Origin: a virus
Length of the DNA stretch: 64,000 nt
Reading direction: 5' to 3' (one strand)
IMG/VR virus record: IMGVR_UViG_3300033153_009458
Coordinates: 87,142 to 151,141 of that record
Shown: positions 7,621 to 14,780 of the stretch, piece by piece
Layout of the letters: each line of letters starts with the position of its first letter
How positions within the stretch are numbered: position 1 is the stretch's first letter
Made by a program: the position numbers and the translations under genes
The notes under the pieces: model-generated
The model's database searches: none
What the model was told of the DNA's origin: nothing
The model's input: the letters and a program-made list of their open reading frames with translations, nothing else

Positions 7621-7875
7621 ATGAAATCAGTATGGACTGAATTTTTACAACAAAAGAAGGATTCTGGAGAACGTTGTAAAATTTACTTAAATGAAAAGTC
7701 TACAATCTTCCAATACGACAATTCTGGAAACGTAGAACAAGTGAAATTAAACAATATTATGCTATCAGGTGTAATAGACAATTTCGACGAAAGTACGGTT
7801 CGACTCAAGAACCGAGAATGCCTTATTGAAAGACCAAACATCATGACAATAAAAAGTGACAATGGTGGTGGATGA
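7621..7875 (+). CDS. Hfq-like (Sm-fold) RNA-binding protein
   Basis: 84 residues. After an N-terminal helix (WTEFLQQKK) and a first strand, the segment IMLSGVIDNFDESTVRLKN matches the Sm1 core of Hfq (KLQGQIESFDQFVILLKN), followed by a last strand like Hfq's Sm2 (IERPNIMTI). An insertion of about 18 residues separates strands 1 and 2 compared with host Hfq. If correct, it would be a hexameric RNA chaperone able to rewire host small-RNA control. It is followed with a 4-base overlap by endonuclease VII. The assignment is from pattern only. Confidence 0.5.
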   Translation: MKSVWTEFLQQKKDSGERCKIYLNEKSTIFQYDNSGNVEQVKLNNIMLSGVIDNFDESTVRLKNRECLIERPNIMTIKSDNGGG

Positions 7876-8369
7876 AAGAGTTAAGGCAGATCGAAAGCAA
7901 AGAACTCACCAAAATTCGTGGAGCAATTTTAGACGCACAGGGCTATAAATGTGCTATTTGCGGTCGTCCATTAAATATAGAAATTGCTAACGTTGATCAT
8001 CAACACAAAACAAAAGCTGAAAAATTAGGTGTCAATGGTGCCGGGTTAATACGCGGTGTTTTGTGCCGAGCTTGTAATGTTTTCGAAGGGAAAATTTGGA
8101 ATAATTCAAAGAGGTACAGCGCATACGATAATTTGGTTCAGTGGTTACACGCACTTGCTAATTATCTAAATGATGAGCCGTACCCGTGGATTCATCCAAA
8201 TGAAAAACCAAGACCGCCGGACGTTTCAAAGAGAAATTACAATAAATTAGCTAAACTTTACGCTGAAACTAAAAGAAGAAAAAAGTTTCCCGGATACCCG
8301 AAGTACAAAAAACTGACTAAGGATCTCGAAAAACTTTTTTATGAATTTGAAATTGAACCGTATAATTAA
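7872..8369 (+). CDS. 49: Recombination endonuclease VII, T4 gp49-like
   Basis: 165 residues. The N-terminal zinc and active-site region reads CAICGRPL...NVDHQHK...GLIRGVLCRACN, with CxxC/CxxC zinc ligands and the catalytic DH of endonuclease VII. The C-terminal part is basic. It resolves Holliday junctions and branched DNA before packaging. Its ATGA start overlaps the Hfq-like gene. It converges on a leftward gene 12 bases away with no visible terminator. Confidence 0.9.
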   Translation: MKELRQIESKELTKIRGAILDAQGYKCAICGRPLNIEIANVDHQHKTKAEKLGVNGAGLIRGVLCRACNVFEGKIWNNSKRYSAYDNLVQWLHALANYLNDEPYPWIHPNEKPRPPDVSKRNYNKLAKLYAETKRRKKFPGYPKYKKLTKDLEKLFYEFEIEPYN

Positions 8370-8381
8370 TGAATTTTGTTG

Positions 8382-8675
8382 TTATGGTCGTTCTTCACCG
8401 ATTGCTTCATATAAATCGTCTAGCACCATTTCATAGGTTTCGGCCATAGCCATATAATGACCGGCTATATTATTTACAGCATTTTTAGCCGATTCATTCG
8501 CCCATGCAAGTTCTTTTTCCCATTTTTCAATGAGTTCTATGATTTTAGCTTCCATGTTGTTTCCTCTTTTAGCCAGTTTTACTTTTTCAGCCGAATCGTC
8601 ATTAAACACTGGATCATCATTGAGCATTTCTGAAACTTTTGCCCAATCTTTTGGCGTTTTGTATGTATCGGTCAT
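8382..8675 (-). CDS. Small acidic helical protein
   Basis: 97 residues, helical, not recognised. AAGGAGACT ribosome binding site. Last gene of a three-gene leftward cassette from the promoter at 9181-9209. Confidence 0.6.
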   Translation of the reverse strand: MTDTYKTPKDWAKVSEMLNDDPVFNDDSAEKVKLAKRGNNMEAKIIELIEKWEKELAWANESAKNAVNNIAGHYMAMAETYEMVLDDLYEAIGEERP

Positions 8676-8927
8676 TTAGTCTCCTTTTGGATCACAGATT
8701 GCTTTAACAAAATCGGCTTTTTCACCATTGATGTAAAAAAACGTGTCTACGTACGGCCAGCAATTCGGATTATCGTCAAGTGCTTTTTTGAAAACACCAG
8801 AGATGCCTTTGCGAGTGTTTGTACCTTCAATCGTTTTACCTTTCAAAACAATTTTGTATTTGCACAAACCGGTGGGGCGTGGAGTTTCAACATTCGGGCA
8901 AAAACTGAATTTTCCGAGAGTAGCCAT
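8676..8927 (-). CDS. Small hypothetical protein
   Basis: 83 residues with four Cys (CPN, LCK, NCW, ICD) and a beta-rich pattern. Not recognised. Good AAGGAGAC site. Middle gene of the cassette. Confidence 0.6.
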   Translation of the reverse strand: MATLGKFSFCPNVETPRPTGLCKYKIVLKGKTIEGTNTRKGISGVFKKALDDNPNCWPYVDTFFYINGEKADFVKAICDPKGD

Positions 8928-8935
8928 TTGTCTCC

Positions 8936-9139
8936 TTATGTAGTTGTGAAAAAATGCAAGTAATAACCTTCTGTCACACTACACAAATGAAATGTCATTC
9001 TATCAACAAACTCTTCAAAGTCCACATCACGTGGAATCAAAATTTCAGAAATGAAATGACCACTTTTGCAAGGTTTTAAATACACATCAGAACCTTCTTC
9101 AAAAAGTCTTTTTGCCTTTCTTTTGTTAATTTTTAGCAT
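8936..9139 (-). CDS. Small hypothetical protein
   Basis: 67 residues, basic N-terminus, not recognised. First gene behind the repeated promoter module at 9181-9209, with an AAAGGAC ribosome binding site. Confidence 0.6.
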   Translation of the reverse strand: MLKINKRKAKRLFEEGSDVYLKPCKSGHFISEILIPRDVDFEEFVDRMTFHLCSVTEGYYLHFFTTT

Positions 9140-9180
9140 TTCGTGTCCTTTGAAGGAGTTTTTTAACTCATTACAATTAT

Positions 9181-9209
9181 AATATGCTCCTTCAAAACAA
9201 CTATGTCAA
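9181..9209 (-). promoter_or_regulatory. Repeated promoter module, copy 1
   Basis: On the minus strand: TTGACA (9204-9209), a 17-base spacer TAGTTGTTTTGAAGGAG and CATATT (9181-9186), then TATAATTGTA and a GAGTT/AACTC hairpin before the ribosome binding site. One of seven related copies in this window. Confidence 0.75.
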
Positions 9210-9222
9210 GGAAAAAACGTAA

Positions 9223-9549
9223 TTATTTTTCACTTGTCCATCTTTTTTCATTTTCGGCGTATTCTTCAAACAGCCGGGTTACATCGTAGAAAGTTTGTTT
9301 TTCAACGACTAATAGAATTTGACCTTTTTCCAGTCCATCTAATTCTACATCAGGTTCAAAATGATGCGTATTTTTGAAGTCCAGCCAAGCATCATAATCG
9401 AATGTATATGGTATCGCTTCGGACCAAGGTAAGTCTTGAAGATCATCTTCGGCAATCAATTTATCAGTTTCAGAAATTTGTACGTACACAACATCTTCAG
9501 AACATTCAAAACCAGTGTCATCAACTGTAATTAAATAAGCTTTTGCCAT
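9223..9549 (-). CDS. Hypothetical acidic protein
   Basis: 108 residues, acidic alpha/beta protein, not recognised. Last gene of a five-gene leftward cassette from the promoter at 10711. The TTGACA box of copy 1 lies just past its stop. Confidence 0.6.
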   Translation of the reverse strand: MAKAYLITVDDTGFECSEDVVYVQISETDKLIAEDDLQDLPWSEAIPYTFDYDAWLDFKNTHHFEPDVELDGLEKGQILLVVEKQTFYDVTRLFEEYAENEKRWTSEK

Positions 9550-9557
9550 TTTGTTTC

Positions 9558-9956
9558 CTACGTGTAATAACCAGTTAACAAATTTCTGAATGTAAACATG
9601 TTATCATTCAGTTCACGAACAACGTCTGAAAGTTCATCTTCAACAGATTCATAGCCGTTTGTTTTACCGAGTTTTAGTTGAACTAATAAACTATTAGCCA
9701 ATTTTTCCATCATATCGGCACGTAAAATAACGTCCGGGTGTCCGTTCAGTTCAGAAACTCTTTTTCCTTTTTCTTCCGGGGTTACTAAACAACCATGCAT
9801 TCGCATCAATGATTTTAACTCATCAACGATTTCCTGTTCAGTTACATCGTCTTTAAGGTCATCATAATTACTGCAAAAACTAGCATCGAATATATCACAA
9901 ATTGTTCCAAACGACAGTGCATCAAGTTCTTCTTCTGTGTATAAATCTACTGGCAT
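9558..9956 (-). CDS. Hypothetical acidic helical protein
   Basis: 132 residues from the ATG at 9956, chosen because AAAGGAGAC precedes it; the frame is open to 9977. Acidic and helical. Not recognised. It overlaps the upstream gene by 10 bases. Confidence 0.6.
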   Translation of the reverse strand: MPVDLYTEEELDALSFGTICDIFDASFCSNYDDLKDDVTEQEIVDELKSLMRMHGCLVTPEEKGKRVSELNGHPDVILRADMMEKLANSLLVQLKLGKTNGYESVEDELSDVVRELNDNMFTFRNLLTGYYT

Positions 9957-10237
9957 TTTGTCTCCTTTGGGGACCATAGACCTTCGTTAAAACGTTTACG
10001 TGATGGTACAAACACCGGGAACCAAACAGGCCCGGTCTTACTGTAATGAACTTCGCATTTATTCCAATGGGTTTCGAACGTTCCATCTTCGTGAATTGTA
10101 TACGCCATTTTAAATTCGTAGTACGTGTCGTGATTCAATGCGATGTGCTGTGCTAACCGAGTTTCACCGGGATGTGGATTCATGATATACAAATTATGTT
10201 CTTTTTTCATAAATCGAATGAACTTACCGGGTGTCAT
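9947..10237 (-). CDS. Hypothetical protein
   Basis: 96 residues, beta-rich with many His and Trp, not recognised. It starts directly after the stop of the zinc-ribbon gene, whose last codons provide its GAGGA ribosome binding site. Confidence 0.6.
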   Translation of the reverse strand: MTPGKFIRFMKKEHNLYIMNPHPGETRLAQHIALNHDTYYEFKMAYTIHEDGTFETHWNKCEVHYSKTGPVWFPVFVPSRKRFNEGLWSPKETKCQ

Positions 10238-10387
10238 TTATCCTCTTAACTCGTGTTTGCATTTAGGACAAAAAATGTATTTTCCAAGTCTACTATCATA
10301 ATATTCTATTGGTGTGTTTATAGCTGTCAATTCAATATGATCACCGGGTTTTTCATCTACTTCTTTTCCGCATTTGTCACAGGTCAT
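10238..10387 (-). CDS. Zinc-ribbon micro-protein
   Basis: 49 residues, MTCDKCGKEV at the N-terminus and FCPKCKHEL near the C-terminus. Two CxxC pairs 34 residues apart form a zinc ribbon. AAGGAAAAAA ribosome binding site; coupled to the gene at 10237. Function unknown; such proteins often bind nucleic acid or protein partners. Confidence 0.7.
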   Translation of the reverse strand: MTCDKCGKEVDEKPGDHIELTAINTPIEYYDSRLGKYIFCPKCKHELRG

Positions 10388-10395
10388 TTTTTTCC

Positions 10396-10662
10396 TTAAT
10401 GAGAGATTCCGGCAACGTAATCACCGTCATTGTGATATTTCATGTGATTCACATAGCCTTTCGAGTTTTTTCCTTTGATAAGAACATCAGGATTTTTACG
10501 ACCAATTAACTTCTTAATGCGTTTACCTCTAGCTAAGAATTCTTTTGTTGCTTTTTCGATGTCTATTTCATCTACTGTGGCCATTCTTGTTCTAAGAACT
10601 TCTGGAAGTTCTTTTACACCAGCACCGTCTTCCGGTTTATTTTCAGAGAAAAGTTTAGTCAT
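10396..10662 (-). CDS. Small basic hypothetical protein
   Basis: 88 residues, basic middle section (RGKRIKKLIGRKN), not recognised. First gene behind promoter module copy 2, with a clean AAGGAGACA site. Confidence 0.6.
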   Translation of the reverse strand: MTKLFSENKPEDGAGVKELPEVLRTRMATVDEIDIEKATKEFLARGKRIKKLIGRKNPDVLIKGKNSKGYVNHMKYHNDGDYVAGISH

Positions 10663-10710
10663 TGTGTCTCCTTAAAGGGTTTGAAGAAATTTCTGACTCA
10701 TTACAATTTA

Positions 10711-10739
10711 ATACTACGGGTATAAAATCACTCTGTCAA
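10711..10739 (-). promoter_or_regulatory. Repeated promoter module, copy 2 (diverged)
   Basis: TTGACA (10734-10739), a 17-base spacer starting GAGTGATTTTA and TAGTAT (10711-10716), followed by TAAATTGTAATGAGT as in copy 1. The most diverged of the seven copies in spacer and -10. Confidence 0.65.
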
Positions 10740-10759
10740 GAAGAATCTTTTTAGTCTCT

Positions 10760-11005
10760 TTAAATTTTTGAATATATTTTGATTTTATCATTTGGTAGCA
10801 TCCAATGAAAAACACTTTCATTGTGTGTTACACCCCACAATTTTGCATCTTTACAATGTTCAGTAATATCACTTTTGTCTTTTGTGATGATCAGCCACCA
10901 ATCACGACCGTCATCAAAACAATCTTTGTATTCTATGACATCCAGAGCTTTGACAATTTTTGTGTATTCTATTTCAACGTAACAATCAAAAATGTTTTTA
11001 CTCAT
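10760..11005 (-). CDS. Hypothetical protein
   Basis: 81 residues, Trp-rich alpha/beta protein, not recognised. Last of three genes behind promoter module copy 3. AGGAGAC ribosome binding site. Confidence 0.58.
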   Translation of the reverse strand: MSKNIFDCYVEIEYTKIVKALDVIEYKDCFDDGRDWWLIITKDKSDITEHCKDAKLWGVTHNESVFHWMLPNDKIKIYSKI

Positions 11006-11013
11006 TGAGTCTC

Positions 11014-11202
11014 CTAGAGTTTAGCCGCTTTACTCATTAATCGGTAAAGCCCGATTGAAGTAAGATCAGGATCAGGATCATACAATAGTTCTTCAATGAC
11101 ATTCAACAAACCAGCTTCTACACATTCACTATGCCTAGAACCGTGTTTGATTAAATGTTTTATCGCTTCGAGAAGTTCTTTTTCTTTACGAGATCTGGAC
11201 AT
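11014..11202 (-). CDS. Small helical hypothetical protein
   Basis: 62 residues, Arg/Lys-rich start then helices, not recognised. TAGGAGACAC ribosome binding site. Middle gene of the cassette. Confidence 0.55.
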   Translation of the reverse strand: MSRSRKEKELLEAIKHLIKHGSRHSECVEAGLLNVIEELLYDPDPDLTSIGLYRLMSKAAKL

Positions 11203-11212
11203 TTTGTGTCTC

Positions 11213-11485
11213 CTAGTTCAAATTTGAAAGAGTGCTGTGCTCAACCAGTTCGTTAATTCTGTCACTTTCTATCATATGTCTTATGTGCCGCCTAGCATCA
11301 GCGGACCAAGCGAAGTTTGAAGTATCGTAATCGTAATACTTACCACCCCACTTAAATGAAAAATTTCCGTGGCATTTAACACCACAATCATAAAAAGAAC
11401 CATAATATCTGACAAACTCGATTTCACCGATTTCAACTTCATTCAGAAAAACTTTTTTGCCTTTTATCTTTACTTTGTTTTCCAT
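11213..11485 (-). CDS. Hypothetical protein
   Basis: 90 residues from the ATG at 11485, chosen for its GAAAGGAAAC ribosome binding site; the frame is open to 11518. A lysine-rich N-terminal beta hairpin is followed by an aromatic-rich region. Not recognised. First gene behind promoter module copy 3. Confidence 0.58.
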   Translation of the reverse strand: MENKVKIKGKKVFLNEVEIGEIEFVRYYGSFYDCGVKCHGNFSFKWGGKYYDYDTSNFAWSADARRHIRHMIESDRINELVEHSTLSNLN

Positions 11486-11528
11486 TTGTTTCCTTTCGAA
11501 GGGGTTTTTTCTTATCAATTACACTTTT

Positions 11529-11557
11529 AATATGCGCCTTCAAAACAACTATGTCAA
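11529..11557 (-). promoter_or_regulatory. Repeated promoter module, copy 3
   Basis: TTGACA (11552-11557), spacer TAGTTGTTTTGAAGGCG and CATATT (11529-11534). The spacer differs from copy 1 at one base and equals copy 7. The AT-rich sequence upstream of -35 is also shared with copy 1. Confidence 0.75.
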
Positions 11558-11577
11558 GAAAAAAACGTAATTATTTT

Positions 11578-11949
11578 TTAATCTAAATATGCTGGATTTT
11601 TAATTGTTTGCCATTTAGGTTTCTTTTTAAAGTATCGGTGTTGTTTTATTTTATTTTTTGATTTAGTTTTGATGTAAACAGGATACTTACGTGTTTTGGG
11701 ATATGGATTACCAAGCAATACAAAATTTTTAGAATTACTAATTAAAATAAAATCAGTGCAAATTGTTCTACATAATCCTTCTAAACTTTTCCAAGCTGAG
11801 TAATCAAATTTTTGATTATATTTTTCAAATAATAATTTATGAGCATTAGCGTGATCTTTGATTGATAAAAATTTTAGGTTTGACTTATCATCAGTTCCAC
11901 CCATATGTTTAGGGACTATATGATGTACGTGATAAGTAGTGTTATGCAT
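11578..11949 (-). CDS. HNH homing endonuclease
   Basis: 123 residues. The HNH core VHHIVPKHMGGTDDKSNL followed by DHANAH matches freestanding phage HNH endonucleases. The C-terminal part is basic (KTKSKNKIKQHRYFKKK) and probably binds DNA. An AAGGAGAAC ribosome binding site precedes it. A late promoter box and a strong hairpin lie upstream. It is related to, but more diverged than, the HNH genes at 22124 and 48993. Confidence 0.85.
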   Translation of the reverse strand: MHNTTYHVHHIVPKHMGGTDDKSNLKFLSIKDHANAHKLLFEKYNQKFDYSAWKSLEGLCRTICTDFILISNSKNFVLLGNPYPKTRKYPVYIKTKSKNKIKQHRYFKKKPKWQTIKNPAYLD

Positions 11950-11981
11950 GACTGTTCTCCTTAATAGAATAGTTGTGTTCG

Positions 11982-12010
11982 AAGACAGCGTTTTACATGA
12001 ACGTTGTCTT
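11982..12010. repeat. Strong hairpin next to a late promoter
   Basis: AAGACAGCGTT (11982-11992), loop TTACATG, AACGTTGTCTT (12000-12010): an 11-bp stem with one G-T pair, followed on the + strand by TTTTATTTAT. It would sit at the very 5' end of a transcript from the minus-strand late box at 12014. On the + strand it resembles a terminator, although no rightward gene precedes it. Confidence 0.6.
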
Positions 12011-12013
12011 TTT

Positions 12014-12021
12014 TATTTATA
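12014..12021 (-). promoter_or_regulatory. T4-like late promoter box TATAAATA
   Basis: TATAAATA on the minus strand, 65 bases upstream of the HNH gene start. The transcript would begin with the hairpin at 11982-12010. The remaining sequence up to the Hsp20 gene (12022-12202) shows no other clear element. Confidence 0.5.
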
Positions 12022-12202
12022 GTTTTGGTATAAAAATTGAATGTATTAATATAAACAGCTTTGAATAATGAAAAATGCTGTTTTATGGTACATGTTTGGC
12101 CTATTTTGGTTATAAAAATTGATTTAAATTAATTCAGTGTGCCATATTTGCACTCGCCTAATTTAGGGAGTGAACTAATCTTGCTTAATATAAGGAGAAG
12201 CA

Positions 12203-12625
12203 ATGAAACGTAATATTTTATACCCGTACGTAATCGACAACGCTTTGAGTAGATTTTTCAAAGAGTTTGAACCTTTCATTAATACAGTTGACAGGATGAC
12301 AAAATACCCACCGTACAACATCGTGCGAGTAGATGACGATAATTATACTCTTGAAATGGCTGTAGCCGGATTCGAGAAGGATGAAATTGACATCACTTGG
12401 AAGAAAGATACCCACGAACTTTGGGTTGAAGGTAAGAAGAAAGACGATGAAAAAGAACCTGAGTATATACACCGTGGGATCGCTGGAAGGGGGTTTAAAA
12501 CGAAACTTCCAATCGCTAAAGACATCGAGCCTAGAGAAACCAAATTCGAAAATGGGATGCTTACAATGCGTTTTAAGCGTGTAATTCCAGAAGATAAACA
12601 GTCCGTAAAGATCAAAATTGACTAA
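12203..12625 (+). CDS. hsp20: Small heat shock protein Hsp20 (alpha-crystallin domain)
   Basis: 140 residues. The alpha-crystallin domain spans about residues 40-135, with YTLEMAVAGFEKDEIDI near its start and the family signature block YIHRGIAGRGFKTKLPI through FENGMLTMRFKR. It would act as an ATP-independent holdase, probably protecting assembling virion proteins as proposed for Hsp20 of cyanophages. AAGGAGAAG ribosome binding site. It is followed by two overlapping inverted repeats. Confidence 0.93.
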   Translation: MKRNILYPYVIDNALSRFFKEFEPFINTVDRMTKYPPYNIVRVDDDNYTLEMAVAGFEKDEIDITWKKDTHELWVEGKKKDDEKEPEYIHRGIAGRGFKTKLPIAKDIEPRETKFENGMLTMRFKRVIPEDKQSVKIKID

Positions 12626-12677
12626 CCATTTTGACCTGTGTATAAAGCACGAATACGTCAAATGGCTTATACACAGG
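12626..12677. repeat. Two interleaved inverted repeats after Hsp20
   Basis: Repeat A: CCATTTTGAC (12626-12635) with GTCAAATGG (12657-12665), 9 bp with one bulge. Repeat B: CCTGTGTATAA (12635-12645) with TTATACACAGG (12667-12677), a perfect 11 bp. The arms interleave A-B-A-B, so only one hairpin can form at a time. A T6 tract follows at 12686-12691. It may be a terminator with an alternative fold or an operator. Confidence 0.6.
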
Positions 12678-12692
12678 CCAAACGATTTTTTC

Positions 12693-12721
12693 TTGACAGA
12701 GTTATTCAATAAGTTCATATT
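12693..12721 (+). promoter_or_regulatory. Repeated promoter module, copy 4
   Basis: TTGACA (12693-12698), a 17-base spacer starting GAGTTATT and CATATT (12716-12721). It lacks the GTGTA leader of the other copies and lies only 6 bases from the ATG at 12728. Confidence 0.65.
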
Positions 12722-12727
12722 GTAAAT

Positions 12728-13021
12728 ATGGAAAAATATTATTATTTTTTTTATGGAATTGATTCTGGTCCGAGTGCTGGTGTATGGATGAATAAATTTG
12801 AAAACACTGATAAAGGATCTTCATACTACCTTTGGCAAAAACCCGCTGAAGATTGTTCTGATGATGATTTAATTGATTGTTTTAGGTATATTAAAAATCA
12901 AAGTAATTATAATGCCCAATGGAAACAAATACACGGAAAAACTCATTTCGAACACTGCAAAGAAATCCTACCTGAAAGTAAAAAATACATTATACATATT
13001 CTTGAATTTATAGACTTATAA
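12728..13021 (+). CDS. Hypothetical protein, possibly leaderless mRNA
   Basis: 97 residues, aromatic-rich, not recognised. The only ATG upstream of the conserved body is 12728, which falls at the expected transcription start of promoter copy 4. There is no room for a ribosome binding site, so translation may be leaderless, or depend on read-through from Hsp20. Confidence 0.58.
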   Translation: MEKYYYFFYGIDSGPSAGVWMNKFENTDKGSSYYLWQKPAEDCSDDDLIDCFRYIKNQSNYNAQWKQIHGKTHFEHCKEILPESKKYIIHILEFIDL

Positions 13022-13037
13022 TAATTACATTTTTTCC

Positions 13038-13066
13038 TTGACAGAGTGATTTTAAAGGCACATATT
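13038..13066 (+). promoter_or_regulatory. Repeated promoter module, copy 5
   Basis: TTGACA (13038-13043), spacer GAGTGATTTTAAAGGCA and CATATT (13061-13066), then AAAGGTGTACTCAGTTGAT and CCTTTCAAAAGG before the ATG. Confidence 0.75.
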
Positions 13067-13108
13067 AAAGGTGTACTCAGTTGATAAAACCTTTCAAAAG
13101 GAAACAAA

Positions 13109-13330
13109 ATGATCAAATACAAAGGATATGGCATTTACCGGAATTCAAAAACAGTGTGGAAACACAATAAAATATCCGGGCATAGTTGGCCTGAAAGTAT
13201 TCCTTTGAAATCTTTTTATATTTCTGGATCTGGTGCCAGTGTAAATGATAGATTCATGAAAGTCGAAAAAGCCAAAGAGCACATTGATTATATTATTAAA
13301 TTTAAACTTTTTAATAAGGAATCAGTATGA
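13109..13330 (+). CDS. Small hypothetical protein
   Basis: 73 residues. KYKGYGIYRN at the start suggests a small beta domain of the kind seen in many phage early proteins. Not recognised further. AAAAGGAAAC ribosome binding site; ATGA overlap with the next gene. Confidence 0.58.
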   Translation: MIKYKGYGIYRNSKTVWKHNKISGHSWPESIPLKSFYISGSGASVNDRFMKVEKAKEHIDYIIKFKLFNKESV

Positions 13331-13560
13331 ACAACATGACAACTAAAAACGGATACATCGTACGAAAAAATCACCTAGAAGGTGATGCAATTTGTCTGAA
13401 TTGTAAATCCTGTTATGTTGTCAATGGCCTTTTTCTTTGTGGTCGAAACTCTGGTTCAGTGTCATTAATTGGATGTTGTAGTAAATTTGAACCTATTGAC
13501 GTAAGCACAATGATTGATCGTATCAATAGTCTTGATGGAAAATGGAACGAAGATAACTAA
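13327..13560 (+). CDS. Small Cys-rich protein
   Basis: 77 residues with Cys in CLNCKSC, LCG and CC patterns, a probable zinc-binding domain. Not recognised. Coupled to the previous gene by a 4-base overlap. Confidence 0.6.
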   Translation: MNNMTTKNGYIVRKNHLEGDAICLNCKSCYVVNGLFLCGRNSGSVSLIGCCSKFEPIDVSTMIDRINSLDGKWNEDN

Positions 13561-13570
13561 AAGGATAAAA

Positions 13571-13846
13571 ATGGCAACAGATATAGTTACGATGCAGATG
13601 TGTTCTGATTTAGAACATTACAAAAATTTCGAAATCAACGGTCATTCAATTTTTTACGATGGTCATGAAAATCACTTCAAATGTGATTGTACAGGATTTA
13701 AATTCAGAAAACATTGTAAACATATAATCGAAGTTATGAATACTATGTGTTCTTGGCACGAGCAGTATTCAGATGCGCCGATTGTAACAGACGGTGTTTG
13801 TCCGAAATGCGGTAAAGAAACTATTTATGTCCGAGTTGCTGTTTAA
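13571..13846 (+). CDS. SWIM-type zinc finger protein
   Basis: 91 residues from the ATG at 13571 (AAAAGGATAAAA ribosome binding site; the frame is open from 13514). CDCTGFKFRKHCKHI fits the SWIM zinc finger CxCx(8)CxH. A second CPKCGKE pair lies near the C-terminus. SWIM domains usually bind DNA or proteins. The function here is unknown; last gene of the copy 5 cassette. Confidence 0.7.
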   Translation: MATDIVTMQMCSDLEHYKNFEINGHSIFYDGHENHFKCDCTGFKFRKHCKHIIEVMNTMCSWHEQYSDAPIVTDGVCPKCGKETIYVRVAV

Positions 13847-13869
13847 CCAAAAGGGGCTGGCTTTTTTTC

Positions 13870-13898
13870 TTGACAGAATGATCTTAAAGGAACATATT
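13870..13898 (+). promoter_or_regulatory. Repeated promoter module, copy 6
   Basis: TTGACA (13870-13875), a 17-base spacer starting GAATGATCTTAAAGG and CATATT (13893-13898), then AAAGGTGTAGTCAATTGAT, nearly the same leader as copy 5. Confidence 0.75.
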
Positions 13899-13941
13899 AA
13901 AGGTGTAGTCAATTGATAAAACCCTTCCAACTGGAGACAAA

Positions 13942-14250
13942 ATGGTAAATTTTTTATATTTGTTTAGAGAAGAACACACTTATTCTGATGATGATCCGAG
14001 ATATTATGTTCGATCAGAAAAAAGATTTCGTGAAATTACACCAGAAATTTATGATGGTTTTTTAGATCGAATTTCTGAAAATGAATCTAAAATGGTTATC
14101 AGAGACGATGATGCTGGTTATAATACAGTAACAACGTTTTTTGAAGATTTTCATTTTTTACCATTAGAGTGTTTAATTGACATCATGAAAATATATCATG
14201 AAGATTACCATAATTCTTTTTCTCTTATTAAAAAAACCTTATTTAAATAA
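13942..14250 (+). CDS. Hypothetical protein
   Basis: 102 residues, acidic and aromatic, not recognised. CTGGAGAC ribosome binding site. First gene behind promoter copy 6. Confidence 0.58.
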   Translation: MVNFLYLFREEHTYSDDDPRYYVRSEKRFREITPEIYDGFLDRISENESKMVIRDDDAGYNTVTTFFEDFHFLPLECLIDIMKIYHEDYHNSFSLIKKTLFK

Positions 14251-14258
14251 AAGGAAAA

Positions 14259-14495
14259 ATGTGGATTAAAATCTGTGATCATTGTCAGAAACCATTCATT
14301 GATGGTGGATGGTTTCTGAATCTCAATAATGACAAAAAAAATCCGCTTAAATACGACATGCATTTTCACAATGATTGTTTTTTGCTTTCTGATAAGGTGC
14401 CGAACGATCAGAAAATTGCAGCTGTTAAAGAGCATCCAGAAAGATACACAAATTTAAATAAACTCACAGCCCCGTACGAATTAATGGATTTATAG
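14259..14495 (+). CDS. Small treble-clef-like zinc protein
   Basis: 78 residues. CDHCQKPF at the N-terminus and HFHNDCF about 30 residues later give a C-C-H-C ligand set like a LIM or treble-clef finger. AAAAGGAAAA ribosome binding site. Specific function unknown. Confidence 0.6.
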   Translation: MWIKICDHCQKPFIDGGWFLNLNNDKKNPLKYDMHFHNDCFLLSDKVPNDQKIAAVKEHPERYTNLNKLTAPYELMDL

Positions 14496-14504
14496 GAGAA
14501 AAAA

Positions 14505-14762
14505 ATGCCATCTAACAACGAAATAGATTATACAGATAAACACGCTTTTATGGATATTTTGGATTATGAATTTAATAGTTTTTTAGAAAGATATAAAAAT
14601 TATGGTGGCGAATTTATATCCAAAGAAGAAATGAGAGGTATTTGTCATGGTTTATATTTAGCAAAAAAAGATTTCAAGAGTTTCTTTTATGAAATCAAAG
14701 ATAAAAAACCGTACAAGAAAAGGCATCCGAGATCCTTTCATATCCCGTGGATAAAAAATTAA
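14505..14762 (+). CDS. Hypothetical protein
   Basis: 85 residues, helical acidic first half and a basic C-terminal tail (KKPYKKRHPR). Not recognised. TAGGAGAAAAA ribosome binding site. Confidence 0.56.
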   Translation: MPSNNEIDYTDKHAFMDILDYEFNSFLERYKNYGGEFISKEEMRGICHGLYLAKKDFKSFFYEIKDKKPYKKRHPRSFHIPWIKN

Positions 14763-14780
14763 AATAATTTCATTTTTTTG

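Noticed and set aside
12626-12677. H-type RNA pseudoknot from the interleaved repeats after Hsp20
   Set aside because: The connecting loops (0 and 1 base) are too short to span 9-11 bp stems, so the two hairpins must be alternatives and not a single pseudoknot.
12218-12718. Antisense frame over Hsp20 (166 codons)
   Set aside because: The sense strand encodes an unmistakable alpha-crystallin domain; the antisense protein has no domain and crosses the hairpins.
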